From Myxococcales bacterium (GTDB lineage Bacteria; Myxococcota_A; Polyangia; Nannocystales; Nannocystaceae): a DNA stretch of 63,347 bases. Both the position numbers and the translations under genes were made by a program. Positions 25,311 through 36,224 of the stretch are shown here, piece by piece. The notes beneath the pieces are model-generated. The model searched no databases. It saw nothing but the letters and a program-made list of their open reading frames with translations, and was not told the origin of the DNA. Location: NCBI GenBank assembly GCA_014240065.1, contig JAAZXR010000023.1, positions 1 through 63,347 of the forward strand, read 5' to 3'. Position 1 is the stretch's first letter. The number at the start of each line of letters is the position of its first letter.

Positions 25311-26278
25311 GCGGCGCGGCGGGCAGCGGGGGCGACGGAGCGGCGGGCGCATCGGCGCTCTCCGACGACGCGCTGCCCGTGCGGGCTCGTCCGCTGCGCG
25401 CCGAGCTGTGGGCGCTGTCCAAGCCCGGCATCGTGCGGATGTGCCTCGTGACCACCGCCGGTGGGCTGTGGCTCGCGGCGAGTCAGCTCCCCGTCACGAG
25501 CAGCGTGGCGTGGGGGACCGTCGCGTGCGCGCTCGTGGGCAGCGCGCTCGCGGTGGCGTCGGCCAACGCCTGCAATATGATCTGGGAGCGCGAGACGGAC
25601 GCGCTCATGGAGCGAACCAGGCACAGGCCCTTGGCCGCGGGGCGGCTCTCGGTTCGCACCGCGAAGCGCTTCGCCGGGGTCGCGGGGGTGGTCTCCTTGG
25701 CCGTGCTCGCGCTGGGGGTCAACCTGCTCACCGCGGGGCTCGCGGCCTTCGCCATCGCGTCCTACGTGGGCGTGTACACCCCGCTCAAGTACAAGACCCC
25801 CGCGGCGCTCATCGTCGGCGCGGTGCCGGGGGCGATCCCGCCGCTGCTCGGTTGGACGGCGGTGAGCGACGCCTTCGATCCGCCGGGCCTCGCCATCTTC
25901 GCCATCCTCCTCGTGTGGCAGATCCCGCACTTCATCGCGATCTCCTTGTTTCGGGCCTCCGAGTACGAGAAAGCCGGCATTCAGGTGCTGCCGCTGGTGC
26001 GCGGGCCGCTGCAGGCGAAGCTCCACGCGGCCGCGTGGTCGGTGGGCCTCATCCCCATCTCCATGTCGCTCACGCCGCTCCACCTCACGGGCACGGTCTA
26101 CTTTGTGGTGGCGCTCGCGTTGGGGGTCGCCTACTTCGCCTATTCGCTGCTCGGGTTCTTGCCCTCGTCAGGAGATCGCTGGGCCAAGCGCTACTTCTTC
26201 GCGAGCTTGATCTACTTGCCCGCGCTGACCCTCGCGCTGATTCTCGACTTGACGCTCCAAGGGGTGGGCGCCCCGTGA
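25307..26278 (+). CDS. ctaB: Heme O synthase (protoheme IX farnesyltransferase)
   Basis: Attaches farnesyl diphosphate to heme b to make heme O, the precursor of heme A for the caa3 oxidase encoded 15 kb away. About 323 residues of UbiA-type membrane protein with multiple transmembrane helices. The first Asp-rich-type motif reads NACNMIWERETDALMERTR with RPLAAG after it, and the TPLKYKTP region is conserved. Glu replaces the first Asp of the motif. The start is uncertain: a TTG at 25307 overlaps the previous stop (TTGA), while a GTG near 25379 is closer to the family N-terminus. The next gene overlaps by four bases. Heme A synthase (ctaA) is not in the window. Confidence 0.9.
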   Translation: MSGAAGSGGDGAAGASALSDDALPVRARPLRAELWALSKPGIVRMCLVTTAGGLWLAASQLPVTSSVAWGTVACALVGSALAVASANACNMIWERETDALMERTRHRPLAAGRLSVRTAKRFAGVAGVVSLAVLALGVNLLTAGLAAFAIASYVGVYTPLKYKTPAALIVGAVPGAIPPLLGWTAVSDAFDPPGLAIFAILLVWQIPHFIAISLFRASEYEKAGIQVLPLVRGPLQAKLHAAAWSVGLIPISMSLTPLHLTGTVYFVVALALGVAYFAYSLLGFLPSSGDRWAKRYFFASLIYLPALTLALILDLTLQGVGAP

Positions 26279-27252
26279 CGCCGCCGGTGACACCGAGGCT
26301 CGCGGTGCGAAGGCTCGCGCACCGCTACGGCGATCGCGAGGTGCTCCGCGACGTCGCGTTCGACGTGGCGCCGGGTGAGGTCGTGGGCCTGCTCGGGCCC
26401 AACGGGAGCGGGAAGTCCACGGTGCTCAGCGCGCTCCAAGGCCTGCTGCGGCCGACCGCCGCCGAGGTGATGCTCGACGGGGCGCCGGTCGCCCCCGGTG
26501 GACCCAAGCTGCGCGCGCGCCTCGGCGTGGTGTTCCAGCAGCCCAGCGTGGACAAGACCTTGACCGCCCGCGAGAACCTGCGGCTCACGTTGCAGATGCA
26601 CGGCGTGTTCGGAGCGGGCCAACGCGCTCGGGTTGAGGAGCTGCTCGCCTGGGCCGGGCTGGCGGAGCGCGCAGACGAGCCGATGAAGCAGTTCTCCGGG
26701 GGGATGCTGCGCCGCATCGACCTGGTGCGCGCGGTGGCGACGAACCCGGCGCTCCTCTTGATGGACGAGCCCACCAGCGGGCTCGACGAGGCGTCATTTC
26801 GCCGGGTCTGGGCGCTCGTGGATGAGCTTCGCGCGGCCACGGGCACGTCGGTGCTGGTGGCGACCCACCGGCCCGAAGAGGCCGCGCGCTGCGACCGCCT
26901 CGTGGTCCTGCACGAAGGCGAGGTGGTGACCGTGCGCTCGCCGGCGTCGCTGATCGAGGAGATGGAGGCGGACGTGCTGGTGTTGGAGACGGGGCACCGC
27001 GAGGAGGTGCGCGACACGCTGGAGGCGGCGCTTGGTCTCACCTTGCGAGACGAGCCCTACGGCCTGAGCGCCGGATGCACCCGCGGCCACGAGCTGATCG
27101 TGGACGTCGCCCGGGCGCTGCCGCGGGAAAAGATCGGCGCCATCTCCATTCGACGACCGACCTTGGCCGACGCGTTCGTGCGCCTCGCGGGGGCCTCACT
27201 CGACGATGGCGGGTCCGCCAACGGCGCCGGTCGCGGGGAGGCCCGCAGGTGA
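26275..27252 (+). CDS. ABC transporter ATP-binding protein
   Basis: A 325-residue ATPase of the ABC-2 exporter class (DrrA/NodI/NatA-like). It has Walker A GPNGSGKST (41-49), Q-loop FQQPSVD, signature FSGGMLRRI and Walker B LLLMDEPTSGLD, followed by the H-loop ATHRPEEA. A C-terminal extension of about 100 residues follows the nucleotide-binding domain. It overlaps ctaB (GTGA) and the permease gene (GTGA). The substrate is unknown. Being locked between heme O synthase and SCO suggests a role in cytochrome oxidase biogenesis, for instance export of heme or copper-related cargo, which is inference. Confidence 0.9.
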   Translation: MTPPVTPRLAVRRLAHRYGDREVLRDVAFDVAPGEVVGLLGPNGSGKSTVLSALQGLLRPTAAEVMLDGAPVAPGGPKLRARLGVVFQQPSVDKTLTARENLRLTLQMHGVFGAGQRARVEELLAWAGLAERADEPMKQFSGGMLRRIDLVRAVATNPALLLMDEPTSGLDEASFRRVWALVDELRAATGTSVLVATHRPEEAARCDRLVVLHEGEVVTVRSPASLIEEMEADVLVLETGHREEVRDTLEAALGLTLRDEPYGLSAGCTRGHELIVDVARALPREKIGAISIRRPTLADAFVRLAGASLDDGGSANGAGRGEARR

Positions 27253-28124
27253 CCACGACCCCCGCACCGCACCTCGCGGGCACCGCGGCCCGTCCACGCG
27301 GGGCGGGGGGCGACCCCGCGGGCGTCGAGGTCGTGGCCGCCTCTCCGGGCCGCATGGTCGGCTGCGTCATCCTCAGCCTCTGGCGGCGGGACATGATGCA
27401 CCTGCTGCGAGAGCGAAGCCGGTGGATAGGCGTGATCGTGCAGCCGTTGATTTTCTGGGCGTTGATCGGCGTGGGCATGGGGGGAGCCTTGGCGCGGTTC
27501 GGCGGCGAGGGCGACTACCTGGCGTACTTTTTTCCCGGGATCGTGGCGATGATCGTGCTGTTCACGGCGGTGTTCGCGACCATGTCGGTCATCGAAGACA
27601 GGCAGCGGGGGTTCTTGCAGCAGGTGATGGTGCTGCCGTCGAGCCGGGCCGCCATCGTCCTCGGCAAGACCGCCGGGGTCACGACGATGGCTGTGGTGCA
27701 GGTGTCACTGACGATGGCGGTGGCGCCGCTCGCCGGCGTGGACCTGCTCGGGGTGCACTGGCCCTTGTTCTTCGCGGTGTTGGTGCTCGGCTGCGCGGGG
27801 CTCACGGCGCTCAATTTCTGCCTGGCGTGGGTGGTGAACTCCACCGCCGGCTATCACGGCGTCATGGCGATCGTCATGCTGCCGCTGTGGGTGCTCTCGG
27901 GGGCGATGTTCCCGGCGGGGGAGGGCTGGATGGGCTGGGCGATGCGACTCAACCCCATGGCCTATCTCGTCGACGGCCTGCGGCACGCGATGGCCGGGGG
28001 GCTCAGCGCCGACGCGAACTTTGGCGCGGGCTTCGGGCTGTCGGTGCTCGCGGTCACCGCCGCCATGTTCACAGCGCTCGCGGTGCGGACGGTGGCACGC
28101 TCCACGCAAAAGGCGAGGGTTTAG
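27249..28124 (+). CDS. ABC-2 type transporter permease
   Basis: A 291-residue inner-membrane permease with six predicted transmembrane helices and the ABC-2 family segment around RQRGFLQQVMVLPSSR, a cytoplasmic loop that typically contacts the ATPase. After an N-terminal cytoplasmic tail of about 55 residues the first helix begins near WIGVIVQPLIFWALIG. The GTG start overlaps the ATPase stop by four bases. It pairs with the preceding ATPase to form one exporter. Confidence 0.88.
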   Translation: MTTTPAPHLAGTAARPRGAGGDPAGVEVVAASPGRMVGCVILSLWRRDMMHLLRERSRWIGVIVQPLIFWALIGVGMGGALARFGGEGDYLAYFFPGIVAMIVLFTAVFATMSVIEDRQRGFLQQVMVLPSSRAAIVLGKTAGVTTMAVVQVSLTMAVAPLAGVDLLGVHWPLFFAVLVLGCAGLTALNFCLAWVVNSTAGYHGVMAIVMLPLWVLSGAMFPAGEGWMGWAMRLNPMAYLVDGLRHAMAGGLSADANFGAGFGLSVLAVTAAMFTALAVRTVARSTQKARV

Positions 28125-28126
28125 AC

Positions 28127-28825
28127 ATGGATGATTCAACAACACCTGCCCCCCCAACCCCTGATCCCACGCAGCCAGGGCCTCCTCGAGGCTATATTGG
28201 GTTCTTGCAGAGACATATTTGGGCCGTCGGGATCGTGTTCGGGCTCACCATGATCACCGGGCTGCGTCCGTTCTTGATCGAGCGGCCGGAGCCGCCGCCG
28301 GTCTACGCCCACCTGCCGGACTTTTCCCTCGTCTCCCACGAAGGGAACCCCGTCTCCCGCGCGGACATGGCGGGCACGGTGTGGGTGGTGGGCTTCGTGT
28401 TCACGCGCTGCGTGACCCTGTGTCCGCCGGTGAGCCAAGCCATGGTGCGCATGCAAGAACACCTGGGTCGCAGCCGCGTGCTCGGCGACGTGCGCTTGCT
28501 GACGGTGACCGTGGATCCGCAGCATGACACCCCCGAGGTGCTGCGAACCTACGCAGACAAAATCGGCGCGGATCTTTCTTCCTGGGATCTCGTGACGGGG
28601 GAGCTCGACGAGATCACGGAGTTCGTGACAGGGGGCTTCATGCTCGCCGTCGGGGAGCGGCAGGAGACCGCGCCGGGGATTTTTGATATCGCGCACTCGA
28701 GCAAGCTCGCGCTGGTCGATCGCAACGGAGACGTCCGCGGGGTCTACTCCACCGACGACGCGGGGCTCGAGGAGCTCTATCACCGCGTCTTCGCGGTGCT
28801 TCGAATCCCCTCGGCGGAGGGGTGA
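28127..28825 (+). CDS. SCO1/SenC copper chaperone for cytochrome oxidase
   Basis: A 232-residue membrane-anchored thioredoxin-fold protein that delivers copper to, or reduces, the CuA site of cytochrome c oxidase subunit II. After a Pro-rich N-terminus there is one transmembrane helix (about 30-48). The copper ligands are visible as Cys95 and Cys99 in CVTLCP and His190 in AHSSKLALVD. It starts two bases after the ABC permease stop and ends the ctaB operon. A second, divergent SCO protein lies at 38220-39077 beside the oxidase genes. Confidence 0.9.
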   Translation: MDDSTTPAPPTPDPTQPGPPRGYIGFLQRHIWAVGIVFGLTMITGLRPFLIERPEPPPVYAHLPDFSLVSHEGNPVSRADMAGTVWVVGFVFTRCVTLCPPVSQAMVRMQEHLGRSRVLGDVRLLTVTVDPQHDTPEVLRTYADKIGADLSSWDLVTGELDEITEFVTGGFMLAVGERQETAPGIFDIAHSSKLALVDRNGDVRGVYSTDDAGLEELYHRVFAVLRIPSAEG

Positions 28826-28862
28826 GCGGCCGCGTTGGGCGCCGCGCGTGCGCGCCGCTCAC
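28822..28862 (+). terminator. Stem-loop at the end of the ctaB operon
   Basis: A perfect 9-bp inverted repeat (GTGAGCGGC at 28822-28830, GCCGCTCAC at 28854-28862) begins inside the last sense codon and stop of the SCO gene and encloses a GC-rich loop. No T run follows, so it may be a non-canonical terminator or an mRNA-stabilising hairpin. Confidence 0.4.
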
Positions 28863-29550
28863 GATCCGACCGCGGACGTGAAGGAGGCGCTGCTCGCGGC
28901 TGCCTGGCCGCCGTTGACGGCGGTTGGCTTCGCCGTTGGCGCCGCGGAGGAGGGCACAAACGCTCGCAGAATCGCGGCGCGGCGATCTCAGATTTCTCGT
29001 TCGTGAGAGTCCTCCGTTTGGGAGGATGGAGCGGGCCTGCGCGGGACCTGCCGCGGACATCGGCGGGGCGCGAAGCCCACACGCGCATGTGATTGCCTGG
29101 TGCAGCGACGGAAACGGGGACCCGTGTGGCTGGCCTGCTCGCCGCCGGCGACCATCGATAGTTCCTATATTTACAGGAGTTTAGGGCATATCCATGGGGA
29201 GCGTTGAGGCTGCTCGCTCGCGGCGAGACTCGGCGCGGACGACGGCGCCCCACTGTTCACTGCGGTTTGAACTCCGCGAATCGGCGCGCTCGCGGCGTGG
29301 TGGTGCCCAGGCAGCCGCCGCGCGCGCTGAAACGACGGCGGACGATGTTTGTTGCGGTGAAAAGTCGGTGCTGTTAGATAGCGTCGCGAGCGGGTGACAT
29401 CCGCTCTTGTGGGCGTTGTGCCCACGCCGTGACAGCCCCCTCTTTGGGGTGTCGCACCAGGCAACTGACTCGACGACGGCGCTGCGGTGACCGTCGAATC
29501 CAAGGTCCAAGGACCACGCTCAGAAAGCACCACGGAAAGAGGACACCGAC
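28826..29550 (+). other. Long intergenic region before the ACIII operon
   Basis: About 725 bases with no convincing gene. The frames through it are Arg-rich, lack starts with ribosome sites and resemble no family. It must hold the promoter of the respiratory operon. An AT-rich patch (TATATTTA near 29168) could be part of one, and its last 130 bases contain several hairpins. Confidence 0.5.
29388..29515 (+). other. Cluster of five hairpins upstream of actA
   Basis: Successive inverted repeats are GAGCGG/CCGCTC (29388-29406), GTGGGC/GCCCAC (29409-29425), CCCC/GGGG (about 29435-29448), CGACGG/CCGTCG (29474-29496) and GGTCC/GGACC (29504-29515). They would form a structured 5' leader ending 35 bases before the actA start. 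No known riboswitch is recognised. Confidence 0.4.
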
Positions 29551-30273
29551 GTGCCGGCCATTTTCCCAAGATGGACAAATAAAATCCCACTCGCTCTCGG
29601 AGTGCTGGGGCCGCTCGCAGGGGTGGGCCTCGTGCTCTTCGTATGGGTCTACTTCTCCCCGAGCTTCACCGACGTCGGTTATCGCCCCGAGCAGCCCGTG
29701 CCGTTCAGCCACAAGCTGCACGCGGGGGAGATGGGCCTCGACTGTCGGTACTGCCACAACACGGTGGAGCGGGCCGCTCACGCCGCGATCCCACCCGCCG
29801 CGACGTGCATGAACTGCCACTCGCAGGTGAAGATAGACAGCCCGAAGCTCGCCCCCGTGCGGCGCAGCTACAACACCGGAGAGCCCGTGCCGTGGGTCCG
29901 CGTGCATCAGCTCCCCGATTTCGCCTACTTTGACCACTCCCCGCACATCGCGGCGGGTGTGGGGTGCGCGAGCTGCCACGGTCGCATCGACACCATGACG
30001 GTCGTCGCCATGGACCAGCCTTTGTCCATGGGCTGGTGTCTCGACTGTCACCGCAACCCTGAGCCGCACCTTCGGCCGCTCGACCAGGTCACGAATATGT
30101 CCTGGGGCGACTCCGAGACCGAAGACACCATGATCGACGCGCTCCGCAAACTCGCGGGCACGTCAGCGCCCGCCGAGACGGCCGGCGAACAACAAACCTA
30201 CAACTACCGCGAAGACCCCGAGCGCACCCGGCTCCCCGAGCCACCCGTGGCGTGCTCTGGTTGCCACCGATGA
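29551..30273 (+). CDS. actA: ACIII pentaheme cytochrome c subunit ActA
   Basis: A 240-residue membrane-anchored multiheme cytochrome with one N-terminal transmembrane helix (about 13-35) and exactly five CxxCH heme sites: CRYCH (65), CMNCH (86), CASCH (139), CLDCH (163) and CSGCH (235). Five hemes, an N-terminal anchor and first position before the molybdopterin-like Fe-S subunit identify ActA of alternative complex III, a quinol:electron-acceptor oxidoreductase that replaces the bc1 complex. The GTG start follows AGAGG. The hemes need the Ccm system encoded at 44-52 kb. Confidence 0.94.
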   Translation: MPAIFPRWTNKIPLALGVLGPLAGVGLVLFVWVYFSPSFTDVGYRPEQPVPFSHKLHAGEMGLDCRYCHNTVERAAHAAIPPAATCMNCHSQVKIDSPKLAPVRRSYNTGEPVPWVRVHQLPDFAYFDHSPHIAAGVGCASCHGRIDTMTVVAMDQPLSMGWCLDCHRNPEPHLRPLDQVTNMSWGDSETEDTMIDALRKLAGTSAPAETAGEQQTYNYREDPERTRLPEPPVACSGCHR

Positions 30274-30298
30274 GCTGAGACGATTGAGGTGAGCCAAG

Positions 30299-33200
30299 GT
30301 GACTAAGCCAAACGATACACTGAAGCAATACTGGCGGAGCTTGAACGACCGCCAGTCCAAACCAAAACTCGCAGTCCTCGGTCAGGGGGGCGCCGCGCAA
30401 GAGTTCCCGCCTGGCGCCGATGAGCTGGTGATCAGCAGCGGGACCTCCCGACGGAAGTTCCTGGGGATCCTCGGCGCGTCGACAGCGCTGGCTGGCCTCG
30501 AGGGGTGCGGCTACGTCCGCAAGCCCCGCGAGAACATCCTGCCGTTCGACAAGCGGCCCGAGGACCTCGTCCCCGGCGACCCGATCATGTACGCCACCGC
30601 GCTGCAGATCGGCGGCACCGTGCTCGGCGTCCTCGTCGAGAACCAAGACGGTCGCCCCACGAAGATCGAGGGCAACCCGAACCACATCTCCTCCGGCGGC
30701 GCGACCGACGTGTGGGCCCAGGCGACGATCCTGGACCTGTACGATCCTGAGCGCAGCCGGGCGCCACGCTCCACCGTGAGCGTGATGTCGGCGGACGCCG
30801 TCGAGGGTGAGGACGAGGCGGCGCTCAAGGGTCTGCTCAGCGCCGAGACCTGCGCGGCGACCTACGACCGCGTGCTCGCGAAGACCAATTCCGTGGACGC
30901 GGCGGTCAAAGCGCGGACCGCGTGCGAGGCTCGGGTGCAAGAGTCCGGGCGCTACGAGTTCGCCTCCAAGCAGAGCGCGACCTTGTGGGTCGACGCGGAG
31001 GGGCAGATCGACGCCGACTGGGGCTCGAGCTACCAGGCCCTCGACGAGCTCACCAAGAGCGCCGCGAAGACGGGCGGCGAGGGCCTCGGCCTCGTGGTCC
31101 CCCACTCGATGTCGCCGAGCTTCACCGCGAAGCTGCGCGAGTTCGCGGCGCGCATGCCCAAGGCCCGCACCTACGTGTGCGACGCCACCACGCCAGTGAG
31201 CAGCTTGCTCACCGCGGAGGCCCTCGCCGGGGCCGGCGCGCGGGTGTCGTACCACCTCTCGCGGGTGCGTCGGATCTTGTCGCTCGACAGCGACTTCTTG
31301 GGCACCGAGACCGATCATGTGCGCCTGTCGAGAGAATTCTCCATGACGCGGCGCCTGGCGAGCCCGGACGACGGGCCAAAGATGAGCCGCCTGTACGCGG
31401 TGGAGCCCACCATGACCATCACCGGCGGGTCCGCGGATCACCGCCTCCCGCTGCGGGGCAGCCAGGTCGCCGACTTCGCCGCCTTGGTCGCGGTGCTGCT
31501 GATGAATGAGTTCAAGCTCAAGCCCAGCGCGGCCGCGCTCCCCATGGTCAAGGCCCTCAAGGCGCCGAAGATGACGCCCGAGGCCGAGCGCTTCGCGGCC
31601 GCGGTGGCCAAGGACCTCTCCTCGGCAGGCAAATCGCGCGCCGTGGTCATCCCCGGCGAGCGCCAAGACCCGGCCACGCACGCCATCGCCTTCTTGCTCA
31701 ACGACCTGCTCGGGTCCTTGGGGCAGTCGGTGGGCACGCTGCCGGCGTCGCTGCACTACACCACCACCAACTACGCGGCGCGCGCGATCAAATCGCTCGC
31801 CACGGACCTGCAAGGTGGCACCATCAAGCACCTCGTGTGCCTCGGGACCAACCCGGTCTACGAAGCCCCGGGGAGCCTGAAGATGGGCGAGGCGCTCGAC
31901 AAGCTCGAGACCCTCGTGCACGCGGGCTACCGCAACGACGAGACCGGACAGCGCGCCAATTGGCACATCCCGCTCTCGCACGAGCTTGAAGCTTGGGGCG
32001 ATTTGGAGTCGAACGAAGGGGTGGTCAGCATCTGCCAGCCGCAGATCGAGCCCATGTTCGACACGCCGAGCGCGCTGGAGCTCCTGGCCCGCATCGTCGC
32101 TCCAGGGAAGGCCGCGAACGGCATGACCCTGGTGCGCAATCATTGGGCGTCCATGGTGGCATCGACCCGACGGCCGCTCACCGAGAAGGTGTGGCGCCGG
32201 TGGCTCCATGACGGCATCGCGACGGGGGTGCCGCGAGACGGGCGCCCCGCGAGTCGCTCTGGCTACGGTGTCCTCGCGAAGATCGCGTCGGTCCGCGCCG
32301 CGCCGGTGGACAAGGGGATCGAGGTGGGCTTCGCCCTCGACTACAGCACCTTCGGTGGTCGCTTCGCCAACAACGGCTGGATGCAAGAGCTCCCGGACCC
32401 CACGTCCAAGCTCGTGTGGGACAACGCCGCGATCATCGGGCCACAGCTGGCCACTTCGCTAGGCGCCTCCGACGGCGACATGCTGACGGTGAAAGTCGGC
32501 GACAACGCGATCATGGTCCCGTGCTGGATCGTGCCCGGCCAGGCGCGCAACACGGTGTGCTTGTCGCTGGGGCAGGGGCGCCAGGGCATCGGCACCGTCG
32601 CCGACGGCGCCGGCTTCGACGCCTACCAGCTCGTCGACGCGCAGAGCCCGGCCTTCGTGGCGGGTGAGGTGTCGCTCGGGGCGGGGAGCAAGCAGCTTGT
32701 GTCCACGCAAGACTGGGGCAGCCTGGATCCCGACGGAGCCGACGGCAACGCCGTGCTCGGGGTCAACTACAAGGAGCGCACGATCTATCGCGAGACGGAC
32801 GTGGAGGGCTTCAAGAAGGATCCCAACTTCGCGCAAAAGGGCGACCTGATGCCGAAGACGCGCCTCGAGTCGCTTTGGGATCACCCGAACCTCGAGTCGC
32901 GACAGCAGTGGGGCATGAGCATCGACCTCAACGCGTGCACCGGATGCAACACCTGCACCATCGCCTGCCAAGCGGAGAACAACATCCCGGTGGTGGGCAA
33001 GGAGATGTGCGCCAACGGCCGCGAGATGCACTGGATTCGTCTGGACCGCTACTACACCGGCTCCGACGAGAACAACCCCGAGGTGGTGTTTCAGCCCGTC
33101 GGCTGCCAGCACTGCGAGGCGGCTCCGTGCGAGACGGTGTGCCCCGTGGCGGCCACGGTCCACAGCCCCGACGGCATGAACGACATGGTCTACAACCGCT

Positions 33201-33618
33201 GCATCGGCACGCGGTACTGCGCCAACAACTGCCCGTACAAGGTCCGAAGGTTCAACTACTTTAACTTCAACCTGGACATCGACCCGCTCGCGCAGATGCA
33301 AAAGAACCCCGACGTCACCATCCGCTTCCGCGGCGTGATGGAGAAATGTTCCTACTGCGTGCAGCGTATCTCCCAGGCCCGGATCGACGCGCACGTGGCC
33401 GGGACTGACGAGATCGAGGACGGCGCGATCATCACGGCCTGTCAGCAGGCCTGCCCGTCCAGCGCCATCACCTTCGGTGACATCGCCAACCCTGAGTCGG
33501 CGGTGTCCAAGCAAAAACAACTATCGAGGAGCTACACGTTGCTCGCCGACCTCAACACCCTCCCGCGCACCTCCTATCTCGGCCGTGTGCGTAACCCGAA
33601 CCCTGACCTTAAGGACGC

Positions 33619-33622
<4 letters not shown>
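30299..33622 (+). CDS. actB: ACIII iron-sulfur/molybdopterin-like subunit ActB
   Basis: At 1107 residues it is the largest ACIII subunit, exported folded by the Tat route: SRRKFLG with twin Arg at 51-52. Residues about 70-870 form a molybdopterin-oxidoreductase-like region that in ACIII carries no cofactor. The C-terminal ferredoxin-like part (about 880-1085) has the cysteine sets [43 protein letters not shown] and CQQACP, which supply the four Fe-S clusters. It resembles a fusion of PsrA- and PsrB-like proteins. A GTG start lies 26 bases after actA. It overlaps actC (GTGA), so translation is coupled. Confidence 0.94.
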
Positions 33623-35017
<1,395 letters not shown>

Positions 35018-35025
<8 letters not shown>

Positions 35026-35557
35026 GCCCAATCAACCCTTTGGAATGCTGGCCGAGTACACGACGGCGCGCGAGATTTACCACGCGTGTGAGTCGGTGCG
35101 AGACGCTGGGTACGTGCGGTGGGACTCCCACACGCCGTTCCCGGTGCACAACCTCGACAAGGCGATGGGGCTCCGGCCGTCGCCGCTGCCCTGGATCGTG
35201 TTCGCGGCGGGGATCTCGGGCGCCTCGCTCGGATTTTTACTGCAGTGGTGGGTGTCCACCATCGCGTATCCCATCGTCGTGCACGGCAAGCCCTACTTCA
35301 GCTACCAGGCCTTCGTGCCGGTGACCTTCGAGCTTGGCATCTTGTTCTCTGCGTTCGGCGCGGTGCTCGGGATGCTCGGGCTCAACCGGCTGCCGCAGTG
35401 GTACCACTCGCTGTTCAACGCCCCGAAGTTCGCGCGCGCGACCGATGACCGGTTCTTCATCTCCATCGAGGTGTCGGACCCGAACTACGACCCCGAGAAA
35501 ACTCGCGCCTTGCTCGAGTCCACTGGCGCCGTGAGCGTCGAGGAGGTTGAGGACTGA
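35018..35557 (+). CDS. actD: ACIII subunit ActD (DUF3341)
   Basis: A 179-residue protein with two transmembrane helices (about 56-76 and 98-120) linked by a short loop and a cytoplasmic alpha/beta C-terminal part ending in [16 protein letters not shown]. This is the DUF3341 architecture of ActD. The ATG at 35018 follows GAGGAGG and overlaps actC by 8 bases. Confidence 0.92.
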
Positions 35558-35558
35558 G

Positions 35559-36224
35559 ATGAAGCTTCGAAGCTCACTATTGACCGCGGTGGGATCCACC
35601 GCCCTGGCGGCAGGATGCCAAGGGAACCCGTTCCCCGACCCGCCAGTTCACATCATCCAGAATATGGATTTCCAGCAGCGCTACGAGGCCCAAGAGCGCA
35701 ACGACCTCTTTGAGGATGGTCGCGCCATGCGCCGGCCCGTGGAGGGCACAGTGGCGCGCGGCGAGGTGCATCTCAAAGAGAACGACCACCTGTACCGTGG
35801 GCGTGGACCCGATGGACGGCTCGTGGACGCGCTGCCGAGCAATATCGTCGATTCGGCGGCGCTGCTCGCCCGCGGCGAAGAGCGCTTCAACATCTACTGC
35901 TCGCCGTGCCACGACAAGGCGGCCACGGGCCACGGGATCGCCACGACCCGCGGCGGGGGCTTCCAGGTGCAGCCTGCGAGCCTGCACCAAGACCGTCTGC
36001 GAGCGATGCCGCTCGGTTACTTCTTCGACGTCATCACGAACGGGAAGGGCACCATGCTCTCGTACGCGGCACAAATCCCGGCGGAAGATCGATGGGCCAT
36101 CGCGGCGTGGGTCCGCACACTTCAAACCCACGGCAAGACCAAGGGGTGGGACGAGACCACGGGCATGACGACGGTCGCGGCCGCCGAGCCCGCTGCCGAG
36201 AACGGAGCGCAAAAAGATGGGTAG
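35559..36224 (+). CDS. actE: ACIII monoheme cytochrome c lipoprotein ActE
   Basis: A 221-residue lipoprotein (lipobox LAAGC, Cys20) with one class-I cytochrome c domain. The heme site is CSPCH (114-118), and a Met in the later MPLGYFF or GKGTMLSY segments is a probable axial ligand. In ACIII this subunit passes electrons to the oxidase or a soluble carrier. The ATG lies just after the actD stop. It overlaps actF by 8 bases. Confidence 0.92.
   Translation: MKLRSSLLTAVGSTALAAGCQGNPFPDPPVHIIQNMDFQQRYEAQERNDLFEDGRAMRRPVEGTVARGEVHLKENDHLYRGRGPDGRLVDALPSNIVDSAALLARGEERFNIYCSPCHDKAATGHGIATTRGGGFQVQPASLHQDRLRAMPLGYFFDVITNGKGTMLSYAAQIPAEDRWAIAAWVRTLQTHGKTKGWDETTGMTTVAAAEPAAENGAQKDG

Noticed and set aside
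29194-29397. Plus-strand frame of 67 codons in the leader of the ACIII operon
   Set aside because: The AGGAG upstream is too far from the ATG (about 13 bases or more), the composition is Arg/Ser/Ala-rich without hydrophobic pattern, and it ends within the hairpin region.
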